Of a stretch of 64,000 nucleotides of DNA, positions 60,564-64,000 are shown piece by piece. The translations under genes and the position numbers were made by a program. The stretch is from Streptomyces sp. V3I7 (GTDB taxonomy: Bacteria > Actinomycetota > Actinomycetes > Streptomycetales > Streptomycetaceae). The stretch is from contig NZ_JAUSZK010000001.1 in assembly GCF_030817495.1 (NCBI RefSeq), forward strand, positions 2,707,001 through 2,771,000. The letters are read 5' to 3'. Numbering within the stretch: the stretch's first letter is position 1; each line of letters opens with the position of its first letter. The notes under the pieces are model-generated. The model was given only the letters and a program-made list of their open reading frames with translations. It did no database searches and was not told where the DNA came from.

Positions 60564-61955
60564 CTACGCCTTCTCGCCCTTGGCCAGGAAAGCGAGCAGG
60601 TCCTGGCGGCTGACGACGCCCTTCGGCTTGCCCTCGACCAGCACGATCGCGGCGTCGGCCGCACCGAGCACGGACATCAGGTCCGCGACGGGCTCGCCGG
60701 AGCCGACCTGCGGCAGCGGGGCACCCATGTGCTTCTCCAGCGGGTCCTCCAGCGAGGCGCGGTTGTGGAACAGGGCGTCGAGCAGCTCGCGCTCCACGAC
60801 GGAGCCCACGATCTCGGCGGCCATCACGTCGGGGTGGCCGGCGCCCGGCTTCACGACCGGCATCTGCGAGACGCCGTACTCGCGCAGGACCTCGATCGCC
60901 TGGCCGACGGTCTCGTCCGGGTGCATGTGGACGAGGGACGGGATAGAGCCGCCCTCCTTGTCGCTGAGGACGTCGGAGACACGGGCGCTGGGGCCCTCGT
61001 CCTCCAGGAAGCCGTAGTCGGCCATCCACTCGTCGTTGAAGATCTTGGTGAGGTAGCCGCGGCCGCTGTCCGGCAGGAGCACGACCACGACGTCGTCCGG
61101 GCCGAGCCGCTCGGCGGCGCGCAGCGCGGCCACGACGGCCATGCCGCAGGAGCCACCGACCAGGAGGCCCTCCTCCTTGGCGAGCCGGCGGGTCATCTGG
61201 AAGGCGTCCTTGTCGGACACGGCGATGATCTCGTCGACGAGCGAGCCGTCGTACGCGGTGGGCCAGAAGTCCTCACCGACGCCCTCGACGAGGTACGGGC
61301 GACCGGAGCCGCCGGAGTAGACCGAGCCCTCCGGGTCGGCGCCGATGACCTTGACCTGGCCGTCGCTGATCTCCTTGAGGTACCGGCCGGTGCCCGAGAT
61401 GGTGCCGCCGGTGCCCACGCCCGCGACGAAGTGGGTGAGCTTCCCCTCCGTCTGCTCCCACAGCTCGGGGCCGGTCGAGTGATAGTGCGAGAGGGGATTG
61501 TTGGGGTTGGAGTACTGGTCCGGCTTCCAGGCGCCGGGGGTCTCGCGCACGAGGCGGTCGGAGACGTTGTAGTACGAGTCCGGATGCTCGGGATCCACGG
61601 CGGTCGGGCAGACGACGACCTCGGCACCGTATGCGCGCAGCACGTTGATCTTGTCGGTGCTCACCTTGTCAGGGCAGACGAAGATGCACTTGTAGCCCTT
61701 CTGCTGGGCCACGATGGCCAGACCCACGCCGGTGTTTCCGCTGGTCGGCTCGACGATCGTGCCGCCCGGCTTGAGCTGCCCGCTCTCCTCGGCGGCCTCG
61801 ATCATGCGCAGGGCGATGCGGTCCTTCACGGAACCGCCCGGGTTGAAGTACTCCACCTTGGCCAGGACGGTGGCCTGGATGCCCTTGGTCACGTTGTTGA
61901 GCTTCACCAGCGGGGTGTTGCCGACGAGGCTGATCATCGAGTCGTGGAATTGCAC
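60564..61955 (-). CDS. cystathionine beta-synthase
   Basis: A 463-residue PLP enzyme forming cystathionine from serine (or O-acetylserine) and homocysteine in trans-sulphuration. Fold-II PLP lysine K44 in NPGGSVKDRIA, the substrate loop PTSGNTGVGLAIV, the PLP-phosphate loop GVGTGGTISGTGRYL, and GGSCGMAVVAAL. Residues about 335-460 hold a pair of CBS domains (PSLVHMHPDETVGQAIEVLREYGVSQMPVV and ADLMSVLGAADAAIVLVEG), which regulate such enzymes. GTG 61955 has GGAG 6 nt upstream. Cysteine synthase is less likely because of the CBS pair. Confidence 0.93.
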   Translation of the reverse strand: MQFHDSMISLVGNTPLVKLNNVTKGIQATVLAKVEYFNPGGSVKDRIALRMIEAAEESGQLKPGGTIVEPTSGNTGVGLAIVAQQKGYKCIFVCPDKVSTDKINVLRAYGAEVVVCPTAVDPEHPDSYYNVSDRLVRETPGAWKPDQYSNPNNPLSHYHSTGPELWEQTEGKLTHFVAGVGTGGTISGTGRYLKEISDGQVKVIGADPEGSVYSGGSGRPYLVEGVGEDFWPTAYDGSLVDEIIAVSDKDAFQMTRRLAKEEGLLVGGSCGMAVVAALRAAERLGPDDVVVVLLPDSGRGYLTKIFNDEWMADYGFLEDEGPSARVSDVLSDKEGGSIPSLVHMHPDETVGQAIEVLREYGVSQMPVVKPGAGHPDVMAAEIVGSVVERELLDALFHNRASLEDPLEKHMGAPLPQVGSGEPVADLMSVLGAADAAIVLVEGKPKGVVSRQDLLAFLAKGEKA

Positions 61956-62116
61956 CGTTGTCTCCGGTTGCTTGCAAAAAGTGTGGTCGTACTGGTGCCG
62001 CCAGCCTAAGGCCCCCGGAGGGCTGAGGAACGCCCGTTCACTCCCCGTCGAGATTGGGCGACGGGCGGTACGGGGCAAGGAGTGGATGTACGGCTACGAG
62101 GAGGTGGCGGCGACGT

Positions 62117-63142
62117 ATGACGAGCATGTCGAGGGCGAGGGTGGCCCGGCGGATCGCGGCCGGCGCGGCGTACGGCGGCGGCGGGGTCGGATTGGTCGGC
62201 GCGGCGGCCGTCGGGCTGCTGCTGGCCGAGATGCAGCTGGCCCGGCGCCATGTGGGCAACGGCACGAGCGGCCGCGTCCCGTCGGCGGAGGGCCTGTACG
62301 GCGACGCCTACGACAGCCATGACGAGCCGCCCCTGCTGCTGGCGATGCTCGGCGACTCCACGGCGGCGGGCCAGGGCGTGCACCGGTCGGGACAGACGCC
62401 GGGCGCGCTGCTGGCGTCCGGGCTCGCGGCGGTGGCCGAGCATCCGGTGCAGCTGCGCAACGTCGCCCTACCGGGCGCGCAGTCCGACGACCTGGACCGG
62501 CAGGTCGGCCTGGTGCTCGCACCGCCCGGACCGATGCCGGACGTCTGCGTGATCATGATCGGCGCGAACGATGTGACCCATCGCATGCCGCCGACGCGCT
62601 CGGTACGGCATCTGTCGTCGGCGGTACGGCGGCTGCGCACGGCCGGCTCCGAGGTGGTCGTCGGCACGTGTCCCGACCTGGGGACGATCGAGCCGGTGCA
62701 GCAGCCGCTGCGCTGGCTGGCCCGGCGAGCCTCCCGGCAGCTGGCCGCCGCCCAGACGATCGGGGTGGTGGAGCAGGGCGGGCGGACGGTCTCGCTCGGT
62801 GACCTGCTCGGGCCCGAGTTCGCGGCGAACCCGCGCGAACTGTTCGGACCCGACAACTACCACCCCTCCGCCGAGGGCTACGCCACGGCGGCGATGGCGG
62901 TCCTGCCGACCGTCTGCGCCACGCTGGGGCTGTGGCCCGCGGAGGAGGAGCGCCCGGACGTCCTGCGGCGCGAGGGCTTCCTGCCGGTGGCCCGTGCGGC
63001 GGCCGAGGCCGCGTCCGAGGCGGGTACGGAGGTCACGGCCGCGATGCCGACGGGCCCGCGCGGCCCGTGGGCCCTGCTGAAGCGCCGCAGGCGCCGCCGG
63101 GTATCCGAACCCGACCCCGCCCCCACGGCACCGTCGGTATGA
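62117..63142 (+). CDS. SGNH/GDSL-type hydrolase, membrane-anchored
   Basis: A 341-residue esterase-like protein. An N-terminal hydrophobic segment (IAAGAAYGGGGVGLVGAAAVGLLLA) anchors or exports it. SGNH blocks: LAMLGDSTAAGQG (Ser block I), VALPGAQSDDL (Gly), IMIGANDVTH (Asn), and DNYHPSAEGYATAA (Asp/His). Substrate unknown; cell-envelope lipids or esters are plausible. The basic Pro/Arg tail (LLKRRRRRRVSEPD) is not part of the fold. It is divergent from cbs. ATG 62117 is used; the ribosome site is weak, and an ATG three codons later is possible. Confidence 0.88.
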   Translation: MTSMSRARVARRIAAGAAYGGGGVGLVGAAAVGLLLAEMQLARRHVGNGTSGRVPSAEGLYGDAYDSHDEPPLLLAMLGDSTAAGQGVHRSGQTPGALLASGLAAVAEHPVQLRNVALPGAQSDDLDRQVGLVLAPPGPMPDVCVIMIGANDVTHRMPPTRSVRHLSSAVRRLRTAGSEVVVGTCPDLGTIEPVQQPLRWLARRASRQLAAAQTIGVVEQGGRTVSLGDLLGPEFAANPRELFGPDNYHPSAEGYATAAMAVLPTVCATLGLWPAEEERPDVLRREGFLPVARAAAEAASEAGTEVTAAMPTGPRGPWALLKRRRRRRVSEPDPAPTAPSV

Positions 63143-63462
63143 CCCACACCTGGGGGCTCCGCCCCCCCAGCCCCCCGGCCTAATGCCCACCCACCACCCG
63201 TTCGCGGTGGGCCAGGAGGTGAACCCTTCAACCCGCCGAGTCGGGCGGCGGGTGGGCATAGGTCCCGGGGGTCCAGGGGGCAGAGCTCCCTGGGACGGCG
63301 CCCCCTGCACCCGCACGATTCCCGCCCGACCGCCGGAGGCCAAAGCAAGCGCTTAGCAAATTGCGGTCAGGGTCACACCGCGACAGCCGTGACCCGGACC
63401 ATACGTGCGGGTAACTTCCAAGCAACCCGACACCCCGTCACGTATACGCCGATGGAGCCGTG
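63143..63462. other. 320-bp intergenic region with several inverted repeats
   Basis: Holds a probable SGNH-gene terminator GGGGGC-TCC-GCCCCC (63152-63166), a 10-bp perfect inverted repeat ATGCCCACCC (63183-63192) / GGGTGGGCAT (63250-63259) enclosing CCACCC/GGTGG, and a CAGGGGGC/GCCCCCTG pair further on. Such C/G-tract dyads are common between Streptomyces genes. No gene is supported. Confidence 0.65.
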
Positions 63463-64000
63463 ATGCCTGAAGCCGTCATCGTCTCGACCGCCCGCTCTCC
63501 CATAGGCCGCGCCTTCAAGGGCTCCCTCAAGGACCTGCGCCCGGACGACCTCACCGCCACGATCATCCAGGCCGCGCTCGCGAAGGTCCCCGAACTGGAC
63601 CCGAGGGACATCGACGACCTTATGCTCGGCTGCGGCCTGCCCGGGGGCGAGCAGGGCAACAACCTGGGCCGGATCGTCGCCGTGCAGATGGGCATGGACC
63701 ACCTGCCGGGCTGCACGATCACCCGCTACTGCTCCTCGTCCCTGCAGACCTCCCGCATGGCGCTGCACGCCATCAAGGCCGGCGAGGGCGACGTCTTCAT
63801 CTCGGCCGGTGTCGAGATGGTCTCCCGCTTCACCAAGGGCAACTCCGACAGCCTGCCCGACACGCACAACCCGTTCTTCGCCGAGGCCGAGGCCCGTACG
63901 GCCGAGGTCGCGCAGCAGGAGGGCACGACCTGGCACGACCCGCGCGAGGACGGCCTCGTCCCGGACGCCTACATCGCGATGGGGCAGACCGCGGAGAACC
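63463..64000 (+). CDS. thiolase family acetyl-CoA acyltransferase (3' end beyond window)
   Basis: The visible 179 codons begin MPEAVIVSTARSPIGRAFKGSLKDLRPDDLTA and contain the active-site cysteine at residue 90 in TRYCSSSLQTSRMALHAIKAGEGD, followed by SAGVEMVSRFTKGNSDSLPDTHNP. GGAG lies 5 nt before ATG 63463. The enzyme condenses or cleaves acyl-CoA; the FadA-like loop suggests beta-oxidation rather than only acetoacetyl-CoA formation, which the missing C-terminal Cys/His motifs would settle. Confidence 0.93.
   Translation, partial: MPEAVIVSTARSPIGRAFKGSLKDLRPDDLTATIIQAALAKVPELDPRDIDDLMLGCGLPGGEQGNNLGRIVAVQMGMDHLPGCTITRYCSSSLQTSRMALHAIKAGEGDVFISAGVEMVSRFTKGNSDSLPDTHNPFFAEAEARTAEVAQQEGTTWHDPREDGLVPDAYIAMGQTAEN

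Noticed and set aside
1..64000. Prophage, insertion sequence or biosynthetic gene cluster
   Set aside because: No transposase, integrase, phage structural, PKS or NRPS genes are visible; gene order looks like conserved chromosome core.

Overview
The window is chromosomal DNA from a Streptomyces or very close relative. The evidence is the very high GC content, the strong G/C bias at third codon positions, the many GTG/TTG starts, and the gene set: WhiB, coenzyme F420 synthesis genes, several LytR-CpsA-Psr (LCP) enzymes, a SigB/SigF-type sigma factor with its regulators, and actinobacterial DUF3499, DUF5719 and TIGR03089 proteins. From memory, gene order follows the core region of S. coelicolor from about SCO3025 (manA) to SCO3079 (thiolase). 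I saw no tRNA, rRNA, prophage, insertion sequence or CRISPR array.

Layout. 1-5.9 kb (minus): manA (cut by the window edge), an SIS sugar-phosphate isomerase-like gene, a Trm112-like peptide, manB and a lactate permease. With manC at 17.7-18.8 kb these supply GDP-mannose. 6-12.5 kb: DUF3499, a metallopeptidase-like protein, and a DUF5719 / giant membrane glycosyltransferase pair. 12.7-17.7 kb: whiB, a cysteine dioxygenase-like gene, fbiA-fbiB for F420, and a DNA glycosylase. 17.7-35 kb is a cell-envelope block: manC, a secreted amidase, five LCP phosphotransferases, a GT2 glycosyltransferase and a UDP-glucose dehydrogenase, mixed with a thioesterase, a methyltransferase and an acyl-CoA dehydrogenase. 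35-39.3 kb (minus): purK-purE-dipeptidase plus a dipeptidase paralogue that has lost its metal ligands. 39.5-44.3 kb: GtrA, a two-component pair and a peptide transporter. 44.3-48.7 kb: the sigI locus (anti-sigma-like ATPase, STAS protein, sigma factor) and an unusual sigma-like/zinc-finger/lectin membrane protein. 48.7-54.3 kb (minus): hutU, an M20 amidohydrolase, hutF and hutI for histidine breakdown. 54.4-59.8 kb: an accessory-looking module with a PLP fold-III enzyme, an RpiR regulator, a divergent MIO-type ammonia-lyase homologue and an NCS1 permease. 60-64 kb: cystathionine beta-synthase, an SGNH hydrolase and the start of a thiolase.

Points of most interest: the lyase carries Gly-Thr-Gly where Ala-Ser-Gly normally forms the MIO cofactor; hutF carries an in-frame insertion with a second His-Ser-His motif and a CRISPR-repeat-like hairpin; one LCP gene and one small membrane-protein gene look frameshifted; the 3' end of another LCP gene has a 180-bp partial copy downstream; and several intergenic regions hold short tandem repeats.

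Functional reading: the hut genes convert urocanate towards glutamate, and the neighbouring lyase module may feed this or a parallel amino-acid route. The man genes, LCP enzymes, glycosyltransferases, Ugd, GtrA and amidase together build and attach envelope glycopolymers.
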